Source: Streptomyces sp. XM4193
Lineage (GTDB): Bacteria > Actinomycetota > Actinomycetes > Streptomycetales > Streptomycetaceae
Reading direction: 5' to 3'
Assembly: GCF_023072595.1 (NCBI RefSeq)
Contig: NZ_JALLGK010000011.1
Coordinates: 100,800-164,799, forward strand
DNA length: 64,000 bases
The position numbers and the translations under genes are program-made. Shown here piece after piece: positions 27,213 through 36,095 of this stretch (position 1 is the stretch's first letter; the number at the start of each line of letters is the position of its first letter). The notes beneath the pieces are model-generated. The model was not told the origin of the DNA. It saw nothing but the letters and a program-made list of their open reading frames with translations, and did not search any database.

Positions 27213-27267
27213 GGCTCCCGCGGCCGGTGGTGGGCGTCGAGTGCGCACACCACCGGCCGCGGGAGCC
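27213..27267 (-). terminator. Terminator of the eccE unit
   Basis: Perfect 20-bp stem (27213-27232 with 27248-27267) and a 15-nt loop, 31 bases downstream of the minus-strand gene that ends at 27299. Confidence 0.85.
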
Positions 27268-27298
27268 GCCGTCCGGATCTCGGACCGGCGACCGCGCC

Positions 27299-28138
27299 TC
27301 AGTCCATGCGCCGGGGAGCGCCCAGCAGACCCGTCTCGGCGTCCGTCGGCTCCGTCAGGACGAACTGCTGGTGGTCCTTGGTGCACCACAGCAGAGCGTT
27401 GTCCGAGAGCGTCGGTATCGTCGCCGCGACCTGCCGCGGCAGCCGCATGACACGCGCCACGACCTCCGTCTCCTGCGGCGAGAGCCGCTGAAGCCCCACC
27501 AGGTCCGCTCGGTTGAGCAGCCGGGGCGCCTTCGGACCGAGGAAGGGCAGCACGGTCGCCACGCCCTGCCAGGGGCTGGGCGCGAGCTGATTGCGGGGCG
27601 GCTGCGCGCCGCAGTCCCGTACGACCAGCACCGGGCTGGAGACCGACGGCCCCTGCGGCGCGATCTGCCGCACGTCGTGCACGGAGACCGACTGCTGGCC
27701 ACCGCCCGCCGCCTGTGCCATCTGCGTCCACGCGGGAGCACGGGCGGTCTCGACCGCGACCCTGGCGCCGACCGCCACCGCGCGCAGCGCCAGCAGCTGA
27801 GCGATCCACAGGCTGCCCACCAGCAGGACGTCCAGCGGCTTGGGCCGCAGCAGGCTCAACACCGCGGGCTGGTTCTGCGGGTCGACGCCGATGACGATCC
27901 CGTCGTCGCCCACCGGCAGACTGAGCTGCCCCAGCGACTCCTTCGGCAGCAGATGCCGGTCGCCGCGCGGTCCGCGCAGTCCGAAGCCCGCGTGTGAACG
28001 GCGCTGGCCGGGCAACTGGGCGGGAGCCGCGTCCGGTTCGGGACTGGGCAGGTGCGAGGGGCGCCCCGGCCGGGCCGCTCCCCAACCGCCGTCGCCCGTC
28101 CAACCGCCTGCCTGCGGGGGATAGGTGGGAGTGGACAT
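27299..28138 (-). CDS. Type VII locus protein, possible degenerate ATPase domain
   Basis: A 279-residue protein of unknown function, translationally coupled to eccE (the eccE stop and its ATG share the A of TGATG). After a Pro-rich N-terminus it has LGQLSLPVGDDGIVIGVDPQNQPAVLSLL, then PLDVLLVGSLWIAQLLALRAVAVGARVAVET. The second block sits where an FtsK/EccC-type ATPase domain would have its Walker A loop (G-x-x-G-x-G-K-S), but that loop is absent. A conserved-looking end (DNALLWCTKDHQQFVL) follows. This layout resembles the degenerate ATPase domains of EccC; that is inference. No signal peptide or clear transmembrane helix, though the VLLVGSLWIAQLLALRAVAVG stretch is hydrophobic. Confidence 0.7.
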   Translation of the reverse strand: MSTPTYPPQAGGWTGDGGWGAARPGRPSHLPSPEPDAAPAQLPGQRRSHAGFGLRGPRGDRHLLPKESLGQLSLPVGDDGIVIGVDPQNQPAVLSLLRPKPLDVLLVGSLWIAQLLALRAVAVGARVAVETARAPAWTQMAQAAGGGQQSVSVHDVRQIAPQGPSVSSPVLVVRDCGAQPPRNQLAPSPWQGVATVLPFLGPKAPRLLNRADLVGLQRLSPQETEVVARVMRLPRQVAATIPTLSDNALLWCTKDHQQFVLTEPTDAETGLLGAPRRMD

Positions 28139-29460
28139 CAGCGGGTACCTCCGAGCGGCAGCGTGGCGAGCAGTCCGGGCAGCTGCTCACGGTCCAGCCG
28201 TACGAGCCCCGCCTTCGCGGAACGCGCCCGGCCCTCCAACTCCTGCTGTGCCGCCTCCAGTTCGTTCTCACTGCGGCAGGCCAGGCGCAGGTGGCCGGCG
28301 AACGCGTGGGCGTTGTGGGTGCCGCGCGTCGCGGTCAGACTGAAGACGCTGGCCATCGCCCTGCTCCCGGACAGCAGCTGCGCCACGCCCGCCAACGGCG
28401 CCGCGCCGACGCCCAGTTGGGGCCAGCCGCGCACCCAGTACGTGGTGTGCCAGCGGTCGTCGCAGCGCCAGGCGCGGGCGGCCTCCTCGGTGCGACGGCG
28501 GGTCTGGTTGTCCCGGCCCGCCACGACGTTCGCGCGCGGACTGGCGCAGACGGCGATGCCGAGCGCGTTGACCAGGTCCCGCTCCTCGAGCACCCGGGCG
28601 TCCAGGCCGAGCCCGCTGAGCCGGCTCACCAACTGGTCGGCCGCCCGCAGCAGCGAGCGCTGCGCGCCGCCGAGATCGCCGCCGCGCGCCTCCACCGCCT
28701 CGGGGCACAGCTCCGGGTCGAGCTTCAGCGCGATCCAGGTCATCTGCACCGCGGGCGTCTGGGTCTGCGCCTGGATCGGTGCGTAGGAGATGGCCGCCAC
28801 CGCGCGCTCGGGCAGGTGCGGCGCGGGCGCGGGCTGCGTGTACTGCAGGAACTGAGCGGACTCCAGCCGGATGTCCTCGATCTCCAGCGCCGAGTGCAGC
28901 AGGTCCAGCGGCACCGTACGACTGCCGCGCGCCGGACGCAGCGGCTCGTCCTCGGCCTCCACCTGCACCAGCGCGGTGAGGAACGTACCGTCGCCGACGA
29001 AGCCGACCGGACGCCCCTCGCGGTCCATGTACTCGTACGTGCGCAGACTCGGGTCGCACTCCACGATCGGCGCGAACGCCGACTCGACCCCGGGCGGCAC
29101 GGGCGTGATCGCCTGGCGGCGGCGCTTCATCGCCCGCACCGTCGCGAACCAGTCGGGCAGCGGGATCTGCCGCCATCGGCCGAGTGCCGCTATCAGCAGT
29201 CCGGCGCCGAGGATCGTCATCAGCGCGGCGACGATCAGGTGCACGGCGAGACCCACCAGCACCAGCGCGATCGCCACCTGGATCAGAACGAGCTGCTGCA
29301 CCCGCACCACACCGAGGCTGCCGGTCTGCGCCCGGAGCCGAGGTGTGACGGGCCCGTTCGGCTGCGGTGCGCCGTGTGCCGGCGGGTGTGCGCCGCCGCC
29401 GTTGGCCGGCGGTGCCTGCCGCGCTCGGCTGCGGCGTCGTGACCTGGTGGCGGTGGACAT
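28138..29460 (-). CDS. eccE: Type VII secretion membrane protein EccE
   Basis: Peripheral membrane component of the ESX/T7SS core complex with EccB, EccC and EccD. The 440-residue product begins with a basic, Pro-rich tail, followed by two membrane segments at about residues 50-95 (VLIQVAIALVLVGLAVHLIVAALMTILGAGLLIAAL in two helices). The long cytosolic domain contains PLPDWFATVRAMKRRR and a C-terminal region with LLATLPLGG. Order of domains and length match EccE. ATG 29460 starts the unit and diverges from eccB; its stop overlaps the start of the next gene. Confidence 0.85.
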   Translation of the reverse strand: MSTATRSRRRSRARQAPPANGGGAHPPAHGAPQPNGPVTPRLRAQTGSLGVVRVQQLVLIQVAIALVLVGLAVHLIVAALMTILGAGLLIAALGRWRQIPLPDWFATVRAMKRRRQAITPVPPGVESAFAPIVECDPSLRTYEYMDREGRPVGFVGDGTFLTALVQVEAEDEPLRPARGSRTVPLDLLHSALEIEDIRLESAQFLQYTQPAPAPHLPERAVAAISYAPIQAQTQTPAVQMTWIALKLDPELCPEAVEARGGDLGGAQRSLLRAADQLVSRLSGLGLDARVLEERDLVNALGIAVCASPRANVVAGRDNQTRRRTEEAARAWRCDDRWHTTYWVRGWPQLGVGAAPLAGVAQLLSGSRAMASVFSLTATRGTHNAHAFAGHLRLACRSENELEAAQQELEGRARSAKAGLVRLDREQLPGLLATLPLGGTR

Positions 29461-29837
29461 CCCCCGGCCTGCTCCTTAGTTCTGGGCGTCCGGCGCTGAC
29501 GCGGATGCGCGCGCCGCGGACGCCGATGTGGCGTGTGCGTGCCCGGTCGGTCTTCCCCCGCCCGTGTCGGCCCAACCCGTCGCGGTTCGGGCCCTGCCGG
29601 TCCGCGGGACCGGTCCCACCGATGACGGTACGCCGCGCATGTGTGCAACGGACACCCTTGCGGAACAAGGCAGTTCGCACGAGGCTCGCCGTACGGCATC
29701 GCTCGGCCGCCCCGCTTTGTGCGATGCGAGACCCGGACCGTACGGACCGATCATCACACGGCATAGTAGAGGGCGCGCCGGCACCGCCGGACAGTGGTCA
29801 CCCGACAGAACTTGGGACACGGGGAGTCAACGCAACC
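29461..29837. promoter_or_regulatory. Divergent promoter region eccE / eccB
   Basis: 377 bases between divergent ESX genes without a supportable ORF. Both transcription units must start here. A candidate -10 (TAGTAG, 29764-29769) faces eccB; no strong -35 is visible. GGGGAG at 29821-29826 is the eccB ribosome binding site. Confidence 0.45.
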
Positions 29838-31451
29838 ATGGCATCACGCCGGGACGAGCTGAACGCCTACAACTTCGCGCGCAAGCGCACCGTTGCCGCC
29901 TTCCTGAAGCCGCTGCCGAACGGCTCGGTGGAGAGCGCCCCGCGTCCCGTTCGCGCGCTGGTCCCCACCATCGTGCTGTCCGTGCTGATCGTTGTCGGCT
30001 TCGGCGGCTGCGGGCTCCTCAAGCCCGCAGCCCCGCAGGGGTGGAACGCCCCGGGCGAGAAGGTCATCGTGGGCGACAAGTCCACCACCCGCTACGTGGT
30101 GCTGAAGAGCAAGGAGAAGGGCCCCGACGGCAAGGCGAAGACCCTGCTGCACCCTGTCCTCAACCTCAGCTCGGCCCGACTCCTGCTGGACCCCTCCAAG
30201 TTCGAGGTGGTCAAGGTCAAGGAGTCCATCCTGGACGGCGGCGACGCACCGCCGCAGGGCCCCACCATCGGCATCCCCTACGCCCCGGACCGGCTGCCGG
30301 ACTCCAAGGACGCCGGCGCCAAGAAGACCTGGGCCAGCTGCGAGCGTCCGGCCAGCAGCGAAGGCGGCCGCATTCAGCAGAGCACCTTCGTCTTCAAGGA
30401 CGGCGACGAGCACCTCGGGAAGCTCACGGCCGGCGGCAAGGGCAAGGTGGGCAAGCGCAGTTCGCTCTACGTCCAGGACCCCAAGGGCGACGACTACCTG
30501 GTCGACCACCGCGGCGTGGCCCACCCGCTGGACGCCACCGCCGCCCAGGACCAGCTCGGCGACAAGGCGACCCCCGAGGAGCGCGAGCGTCTGAACGGTC
30601 TGCTGCGCGCCATCCTCTTCGGCCAGAAGGGCGAGCCGCAGAAGGTCAGCGAGGAGTGGATGGACACGCTGATCAAGAGCGAGCTGCCGATCTTCTTCCC
30701 GCCGGTGCCGGGAGCGGGCGAGACCGCGGACACCGACGGCGTGCCGCAGGAGCACCGCAAGGTCGGCCGGATCGTCGAGGGTGACGGCGCGTACTTCGTC
30801 GTACTGAAGGACGGCGTGGCCAACGTCTCGCCGTTCGTCGCGAAGCTGCTGCTCCAGGGCGAGGTCGGAGAGTTGGCCTACCCCGGTCAGGCGCCCGAGC
30901 CCGCGGTGCTGCCGCTGGCCAGCATCGAGGCGGAGGAGCCCGAGTTCATGGGCAAGCTCCCCACCGGCCAGGAGGTCGTCTGGCCCGAGGAGCAGACCCA
31001 GCAGGCCAACAACGCCCACGAGGAGGACGGCAGGCGCGTCGTCTGCAGCGTCTACCACGGCGGCAACCAGAAGATCGCCGGACAGGAGCTCTCCGTCCCG
31101 GAGATGACGACCTGGGCCGGCACCGGCAACCCGGCACCCATCGTGGACGGCAGCGGCAGCACGTACGTCTCGCCCGGCAGCGGACTCTTCTACCGCGAGG
31201 TCACCGGCAAGTCCAAGGACACCGGTTCGCTCTATCTGGTGACGGACACCGGACTGCGCTACTCGGTGCGCGCCAACAACGACAACTCCGAGAACGCCGG
31301 CAACGCGGAGAAGGACCAGAACCAGGCCCAGATCAGGCTCGGTTACGGCGATCTGGCACAGCCACCGGCTGTTCCCCAGGTCTGGTCGAAGCTGCTGTCG
31401 CGCGGCCCCAGCCTCAACACGGCCGACGCCAAGCAGCCACAGGGCTCCTGA
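29838..31451 (+). CDS. eccB: Type VII secretion membrane protein EccB
   Basis: Single-pass core component whose large extracytoplasmic domain may have ATPase or scaffolding roles. The 537-residue product starts MASRRDELNAYNFARKRTVAAFLKP, the EccB cytosolic signature. One transmembrane helix follows (about residues 37-60, LVPTIVLSVLIVVGFGGCGLL), then NAPGEKVIVGDKSTTRYVVL and a long extracytoplasmic part with C residues in WASCERP and RRVVCSVY that could form the conserved disulfide. It ends in a Gln-rich tail. A terminator hairpin follows, so esxBA have a separate promoter. Confidence 0.93.
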   Translation: MASRRDELNAYNFARKRTVAAFLKPLPNGSVESAPRPVRALVPTIVLSVLIVVGFGGCGLLKPAAPQGWNAPGEKVIVGDKSTTRYVVLKSKEKGPDGKAKTLLHPVLNLSSARLLLDPSKFEVVKVKESILDGGDAPPQGPTIGIPYAPDRLPDSKDAGAKKTWASCERPASSEGGRIQQSTFVFKDGDEHLGKLTAGGKGKVGKRSSLYVQDPKGDDYLVDHRGVAHPLDATAAQDQLGDKATPEERERLNGLLRAILFGQKGEPQKVSEEWMDTLIKSELPIFFPPVPGAGETADTDGVPQEHRKVGRIVEGDGAYFVVLKDGVANVSPFVAKLLLQGEVGELAYPGQAPEPAVLPLASIEAEEPEFMGKLPTGQEVVWPEEQTQQANNAHEEDGRRVVCSVYHGGNQKIAGQELSVPEMTTWAGTGNPAPIVDGSGSTYVSPGSGLFYREVTGKSKDTGSLYLVTDTGLRYSVRANNDNSENAGNAEKDQNQAQIRLGYGDLAQPPAVPQVWSKLLSRGPSLNTADAKQPQGS

Positions 31452-31485
31452 GGCCGAGCGCCCCCGGGCGCGGTCACGCACCCAC

Positions 31486-31512
31486 GGCCGGCGGGCGGTT
31501 GCCCCGCCGGCC
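31486..31512 (+). terminator. Terminator after eccB
   Basis: Perfect 10-bp stem (31486-31495 with 31503-31512) and a 7-nt loop, 34 bases after the eccB stop. The ~280 bases from here to 31792 show no gene. Confidence 0.65.
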
Positions 31513-31792
31513 GCCGGCGTTTCCGCTCCCGGCGCCGACGCTCGCGGCCATCGGTGCGGCGAGTTCCCGAGCACCACGGGTAACAGCGGGAGGCTGCGGC
31601 GGTGCGCGACCGTGCCTCCGTGGATCGAGGAGCTGAGCACACGTGGGGCCGGAGGTGACCATCGGGGCGACGGTGAATCGGGGCCGATCGTCGGGCCGTA
31701 GCCCGGCATCCCGGGCGGAAGATCGACTGTGTCACCGGGGAGGGTGGAGCGGTTCCGTCCACCGTGTCCGCATTGGCGTTTCGATGGGCTAA

Positions 31793-31884
31793 TTCGCTTG
31801 CATTCCTGGGTAGTTGGGAAGTGTAGTGAACGCGTCACAATAGGCAGCCCTCTCATTGGGTGTGTCGGACCCAGTGGTTACAGT
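31793..31884 (+). promoter_or_regulatory. esxBA promoter with palindromic upstream box
   Basis: A vegetative-type promoter: -35 TTGGGT at 31856-31861 and -10 TACAGT at 31879-31884 with a 17-base spacer. Upstream is the box TGTAGTGAACGCGTCACAAT (31822-31841), centred on the palindrome GTGA-N5-TCAC, 14 bases before the -35. An 11-mer TTCGCTTGCAT (31793-31803) lies farther upstream. The same elements, with identical box to -35 to -10 spacing, recur at 37507-37593 before the second cassette. The esxB start is about 95 bases downstream of the -10, giving an untranslated leader of roughly 90 bases. The box position suits an activator or other regulator. Confidence 0.72.
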
Positions 31885-31979
31885 GGCTGTTATGGGCACC
31901 GACAAGGGGGTGCCACCACGGCAGCGCGGCCTCGGCGGCACCGTGGTCAAGGTGCGAGTCTCATGGGGGACGTTGACTT

Positions 31980-32300
31980 ATGGGCGGAAAATTCACGACG
32001 ACCGAAGAAGAGATGGTTGCGTTCAGCAACAAGATCTCTTCTGTCAACAGCTCGATCCAGGGCGAGATCAAGCGACTTCAGACCGTCGTCGACACGGTCA
32101 CCGGTGGCTGGCAGGGTGCTGCGGCGACCTCGTTCAACACCATGCAGAGCCAGGTGAACACCGACGCCACCAAGCTCAACCAGGTGCTCGGCGAGATCAA
32201 GGAAGCGATCGACGCCACGACCAAGAACTACGCCGCCTCCGAGGAGGAGCAGCGTCAGATCGTCACCAAGTCGGCAGGCGAGTCCTCGCCCTTCGGGTGA
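31980..32300 (+). CDS. esxB: WXG100 protein EsxB-like
   Basis: Small secreted T7SS substrate, 106 residues, forming a helix-turn-helix. The WXG turn is TGGWQGAA near residues 41-48, and the C-terminal secretion motif YxxxE is YAASE near residue 83, as in canonical Esx partners. The first of two tandem esx genes following eccB. In Streptomyces coelicolor the esxBA pair is reported to be secreted as a heterodimer and needed for normal sporulation; assignment of B versus A here follows that gene order. ATG 31980 is preceded by GGGGGA at 31965-31970. Confidence 0.9.
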   Translation: MGGKFTTTEEEMVAFSNKISSVNSSIQGEIKRLQTVVDTVTGGWQGAAATSFNTMQSQVNTDATKLNQVLGEIKEAIDATTKNYAASEEEQRQIVTKSAGESSPFG

Positions 32301-32386
32301 TCCGCCCCCGTTGATCTCCCGCGCCTCGTGAGGGCCGCACGGGACGTCACCGCACCCAGATCACTTCAACTCCCCGAGGAGAGACC

Positions 32387-32677
32387 ATGTCCGGCAGGAT
32401 TCTGGTAAACGTCCAGACCATCAAGCAGGCTTCCAGCGATGTGCGCACCACCGCCGGAAACATCCGTTCCCAGCTCGACGAGCTGGAGAGCGGCGTCAAG
32501 AAGATCGCCGCGAGCTGGGAGGGCTCCGCGAAGGAGGGCTACCAGCAGCGTCAGCAGGAGTGGGACAAGCGTGCCGCTTCCCTGCACGCCACGCTGCTCT
32601 CCATCGCCAAGGCACTCGACACCGCGGCGGACAACTACGACGCCACCGAGCGCAAGAACGCGGGTATCTGGAGCTGA
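32387..32677 (+). CDS. esxA: WXG100 protein EsxA-like
   Basis: Partner Esx protein of 96 residues: first helix SSDVRTTAGNIRSQLDELESGVKKIAA, the turn SWEGSA (WXG, near residues 44-49), second helix ending with YDATE, a YxxxE secretion signal near the C-terminus. Preceded by a good GAGGAGA ribosome binding site. It lies 86 bases after esxB, and no terminator intervenes, so the two are almost certainly cotranscribed from the promoter at 31856-31884 and act as a heterodimer. Confidence 0.9.
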   Translation: MSGRILVNVQTIKQASSDVRTTAGNIRSQLDELESGVKKIAASWEGSAKEGYQQRQQEWDKRAASLHATLLSIAKALDTAADNYDATERKNAGIWS

Positions 32678-33016
32678 GGCACTCCTCGGACTTCCGATCG
32701 GCCCGGCGCGGCGTCGTACGCACGCCGCACTTCCGGGCCGAGGGGCGGGCGCGCTGGGACAGTGCGTCCGCCCTCACCTGGGTCGGGCACCGTCGCGTAC
32801 CGCACGACGCCCGTCCGGTGCGCGCGGTCGCCTCCAACGGACCGCCGCCCGCGCGAAGTTGAAGCCGTACGGCAGTGGTGGTCCGTACGGCAGCGGTGGT
32901 CCGTTCGGCTCGGGGCTCCGGCCCGGTGCCGGCACACAGGAGCACCGCCGTCGCCACCACCAGGTCCGCCTCGGCGGAGCCGGATCACTACTCGCAAACG
33001 GAAGAGCGGAACACTC
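32678..33016. other. Gap between esxA and mycP
   Basis: 339 bases with no gene I can support. It contains two exact-but-one copies of an 18-base unit (CCGTACGGCAGTGGTGGT) at 32865-32900 with a partial third copy. It probably separates esxBA from the mycP unit, but no clear promoter is visible. Confidence 0.45.
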
Positions 33017-34306
33017 GTGGGACACCGAGCCACAGGAGAGCGAACCGGGCGGCTGCGCCGCAGCGCGCGCACAGCGGTGATCACGCTGTGCGTCACCGGT
33101 CTGTTCGGTGCGCCCGTTCTGCCGGCCCAGGCGGACGAAGGGCCGAGGGCGCAGAACGACGACCCCGGAACCGTCCTGAACAACGGCGAGTGCGACTTCC
33201 CCGCCGACCCGATCGCGGGCACCCCGTGGGCTCTCCAGCGCCTTCTCTTCGACCAGATCTGGGAGGAGACCAAGGGCAAGGGCGTCGAGGTCGCCGTCAT
33301 CGACAGCGGCACCGACAACCAGCACCCGCAGCTCAAGAGCGCGGTGTCCAAGGGCCGCGACGTGATCACCAAGAAGGGCGACGGCACTTCCGACCAGGCC
33401 GGCCACGGCACCAAGGTCGGCGGCATCATCGCAGCCCGCCCGGCGGACGGCACCGGCTTCGTCGGTATCGCGCCCGAGGCGACCCTCTTCCCGATCCGGC
33501 AGAACGACAACGAGGTCAAGGGCACCGTCAAGACGATGGTGCAGGCGATCGACGCCGCGATCAGCCGCAAGGTCGACATCATCAACATCTCGCAGGGCAC
33601 CAGCGCCCAACTCGCCGACGACTCGCCCCTGCACCGCGCCGTGGCGCGTGCGCAACGGGCGAACATCCTCGTCGTCGCCTCCGCGGGCAACGACGGCGCC
33701 TCCGGCCAGGAGAAGGACAACTTCCCGGCCTCCATCCCCGGCGTCCTCGGCGTCGCCGCCTCCGACCGCAACAACGAGCGCGCCGGCTTCTCCCAGTCCG
33801 GCAAAGCCGTCGACATCGCCGCGCCGGGTATCGACATCGTCTCCACCGTTCCCGGCGCCGGCCACTGCGTCGACAACGGCACCAGCTTCGCCGCACCGTA
33901 CGTCGCGGGCGTCGCCGCCCTCGTACGCGCCAAGTACCCCAAGTGGGACTACAAGCAGGTCAGTTGGCACCTCCAGCAGACCGCCGACCGGGCCAGCCTC
34001 GACCGCGACAACTACGTCGGCTGGGGCGTGGTCGACCCGATGGCCGCGCTGAGCGGGGACGGCGAACCCCCCGCCGGGCCCCCCGCGCCGGACAAGGCGG
34101 AGAACACCGGCGTCAACGCGGACAACATCATCCCGGCCCCCGTCGTCCTCGGCGAAACCCCCCAGGAGCGCCGCGTCCGCTACGGGCTCTACATCTTTAC
34201 CGGCGGCGTACTCGGTGTCGCCGTCGTCGTCGGCACCTCCATCGCCATCCGCGACTGGCGCCGCAAGACATCACACAACCTTCACGGGGAGGCCATCAAT
34301 GGCTAA
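33017..34306 (+). CDS. mycP: Mycosin, S8 subtilisin-like protease of T7SS
   Basis: Membrane-anchored serine protease that caps the type VII secretion channel. The 429-residue product has an N-terminal signal segment (TAVITLCVTGLFGAPVLPAQA). Catalytic triad: Asp in VAVIDSGTD, His in GHGTKVGG and Ser in NGTSFAAPYVAG; the oxyanion Asn is in ASAGNDG. Cys residues in NNGECDF and GAGHCVDN can form the disulfide typical of mycosins. A C-terminal transmembrane helix (YIFTGGVLGVAVVVGTSIAI) and basic tail anchor it. GTG 33017 fits the signal peptide. The 3' end overlaps the next gene by eight bases, linking it to the first cassette. Confidence 0.92.
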   Translation: MGHRATGERTGRLRRSARTAVITLCVTGLFGAPVLPAQADEGPRAQNDDPGTVLNNGECDFPADPIAGTPWALQRLLFDQIWEETKGKGVEVAVIDSGTDNQHPQLKSAVSKGRDVITKKGDGTSDQAGHGTKVGGIIAARPADGTGFVGIAPEATLFPIRQNDNEVKGTVKTMVQAIDAAISRKVDIINISQGTSAQLADDSPLHRAVARAQRANILVVASAGNDGASGQEKDNFPASIPGVLGVAASDRNNERAGFSQSGKAVDIAAPGIDIVSTVPGAGHCVDNGTSFAAPYVAGVAALVRAKYPKWDYKQVSWHLQQTADRASLDRDNYVGWGVVDPMAALSGDGEPPAGPPAPDKAENTGVNADNIIPAPVVLGETPQERRVRYGLYIFTGGVLGVAVVVGTSIAIRDWRRKTSHNLHGEAING

Positions 34307-34622
34307 GGGCGACTACGCAGTAGATCTGGAAGCTCTCGACAACGTGGGCAAGAAGCTCAACGGCGTCCTGCGCGCGATGTCCAAGACCAAGGGCGACGCG
34401 AAGAACAGCACACACCTTCCCGCCGGAGCGCTTGGCAAGGGGTTCGGCGAAGAGAGGGAAATCCGCATCGAGCACGACCGCGTGAAGATCATTCTCGAGG
34501 ATCAGATCCTGAAGGAGCTAGAGGACTTGATCGACGACTTGGCGAAGAAGACCGCCAAGACCCGCGGTGCGTACGAGGATCGAGAGTACGACGCGACCAA
34601 TGCGGTCAACCCGGAGAAGTAA
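34299..34622 (+). CDS. Cassette 1 small helical Esx-like protein (YxxxE)
   Basis: A 107-residue helical protein without a WXG motif but with a Tyr-x-x-x-Glu sequence near its C-terminus (YEDRE), the position and form of a type VII secretion signal. It is clearly homologous along its length to the protein at 37696-38007, sharing VDLEALDxVxKxLN, a LGKGFxEE block, LEDLIDDLxKK and GAY. It overlaps the end of mycP by eight bases and has GGGGAGG at 34286-34292 as ribosome binding site. Likely partner of the adjacent WXG protein, by analogy with PE-PPE or Esx pairs; this is inference. Confidence 0.8.
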   Translation: MAKGDYAVDLEALDNVGKKLNGVLRAMSKTKGDAKNSTHLPAGALGKGFGEEREIRIEHDRVKIILEDQILKELEDLIDDLAKKTAKTRGAYEDREYDATNAVNPEK

Positions 34623-34677
34623 TGAGCCGGGTTGACCGTGAAGTGGCGGCAGGTTCCGTTCGGATGGAGGGGATGAG

Positions 34678-36063
34678 ATGAGCGCTGGGAGCGTTTGGCC
34701 AGAGCCGCACAAGACGACGTTCGCCTACAAGGAGCTCGGCGAGCTCCGCGCGATGCTGGACGGTGCCGACCCGAAGACGGTCAGCAAGGTCGCGGACAGT
34801 TGGGGCTGGATCAGCAAGGTGCTGGTGGAGTCCGAGGGCAACCTCAAGGACGACTTCGACAAGGCCGTCGCTGAAGTTCTTGAGCACTGGTCCGGTGACG
34901 CCGCGGAGGGCTTCCGCAAGCGCGCCAACAAGATCAGCAAGAAGATCGCCGAAGCGGCCTCCCGTGCCAAGGCGATGGAACAGCCGATGCGAAACGTCGC
35001 GACCGTTTTGCAGTCCGGCATCAACCAGTTGAACGAGGTGAAGGACCCCGGGAAGCTGGACCGTGCTGCGGACAAGACGGGCAACGTAGTCGTCCAGGTG
35101 GTCACTCTCGGGAAGAAGGGCGGCCGGGACGACTCGGGGGCCAACGCGGACATCGCTGCCGGGCGGCCCACGCAAGAAGTCCTCGACAAACACGCCACGG
35201 AACTCTCCGAGGGCAAAGAGCGTGCGCTGAAGGCCGCGATCGCGCTGGAGTACGTCGGCGGCGGCTACCGCACCTACGCGAAATCGATTCAGTCCAGTGG
35301 GCGGAACTTCAGAGACCCGAACTTCGACGACACGGACTACGACGGCGGTGTGCCCGCGGTAGTGCCGTTCCCCGGCGGCGGAATTGACCAGAAGAATGTC
35401 AAGCCGATGTCGACGCCCACTGGACTTGATGGTACGGGTATCAACACTCAGACGCCGACCAGCCCTCGACCGGATGGAATCACCGGCGGCATCGGCACCG
35501 GTGGTCAGTCGGGTCCGCAGGTGGGGACCGGTCTCAACTCGGCAGGACCGGGTGTCGGCGGTGGCGGGGTCAATGCCGGTAATCTTGGCGGCTTGTCGAC
35601 TGGCAGTGCTCCGACCGGAGCTGCGAATGGCACCGGGATCGGCACGCCCGGCGCTCTGGGTGCTGGGGGTGCAGCAATGCGGGCCGGAGGGGCCGGTGGT
35701 CGTGTTGCCGGCACCGGAGGTCGTATGGGCGCCCCGGGCATGGGGGGTGGCGCGGGTGCGCGGCAAGGTGGCAACAACAAAAAGGGCGGCTCGGGCCGCG
35801 GCGCACTCGCCAAGCAGCGAGGCGGAGTTGTCGGTGCCGCGGGTAAGGGCGCGGCCCGCGCACAAGGTGGTTCCGGACTGCACCGAAGCCGTGGCGGCAA
35901 GCAGGCAGCAGGCCAGAAGGGCAAGGGCATGATGGGCGCGCCCGGCACTCGGGGCACTGCTGGCAAGGACGACAAGGAGAGGAAAGAGCGTCCGGACTAC
36001 CTTGTCGAGGACGAGGAAACCTGGGTGCCTAACAAGACTGTCGCCCCACGGATTGTCGACTGA
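34678..36063 (+). CDS. Cassette 1 WXG-domain Gly-rich protein with conserved tail
   Basis: A 461-residue protein. Residues ~10-120 look like a WXG100 fold, with the turn HWSGDAAEGF near residue 77 followed by a long helix (RANKISKKIAEAASRAKAMEQPM). The middle is helical. From about residue 235 it becomes Gly/Ala/Pro-rich low complexity with GGRVAGTGGRMGAPGMGGGAG. The last ~90 residues are conserved with the protein at 38070-39668: GGSGLHRSRGG, GMMGAPG-RG, and RPDYLVEDEExW, which includes a YxxxD sequence. No enzymatic domain is recognisable. Probably a T7SS substrate; its ribosome binding site is GGAGGGG. Confidence 0.75.
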   Translation: MSAGSVWPEPHKTTFAYKELGELRAMLDGADPKTVSKVADSWGWISKVLVESEGNLKDDFDKAVAEVLEHWSGDAAEGFRKRANKISKKIAEAASRAKAMEQPMRNVATVLQSGINQLNEVKDPGKLDRAADKTGNVVVQVVTLGKKGGRDDSGANADIAAGRPTQEVLDKHATELSEGKERALKAAIALEYVGGGYRTYAKSIQSSGRNFRDPNFDDTDYDGGVPAVVPFPGGGIDQKNVKPMSTPTGLDGTGINTQTPTSPRPDGITGGIGTGGQSGPQVGTGLNSAGPGVGGGGVNAGNLGGLSTGSAPTGAANGTGIGTPGALGAGGAAMRAGGAGGRVAGTGGRMGAPGMGGGAGARQGGNNKKGGSGRGALAKQRGGVVGAAGKGAARAQGGSGLHRSRGGKQAAGQKGKGMMGAPGTRGTAGKDDKERKERPDYLVEDEETWVPNKTVAPRIVD

Positions 36064-36095
36064 CCCCAGTTCATGTGGCACAACGCAAATAGGCT

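Noticed and set aside
31822..31841. Crp binding site
   Set aside because: The half-sites GTGA and TCAC are separated by five, not six, bases; assignment not supported.
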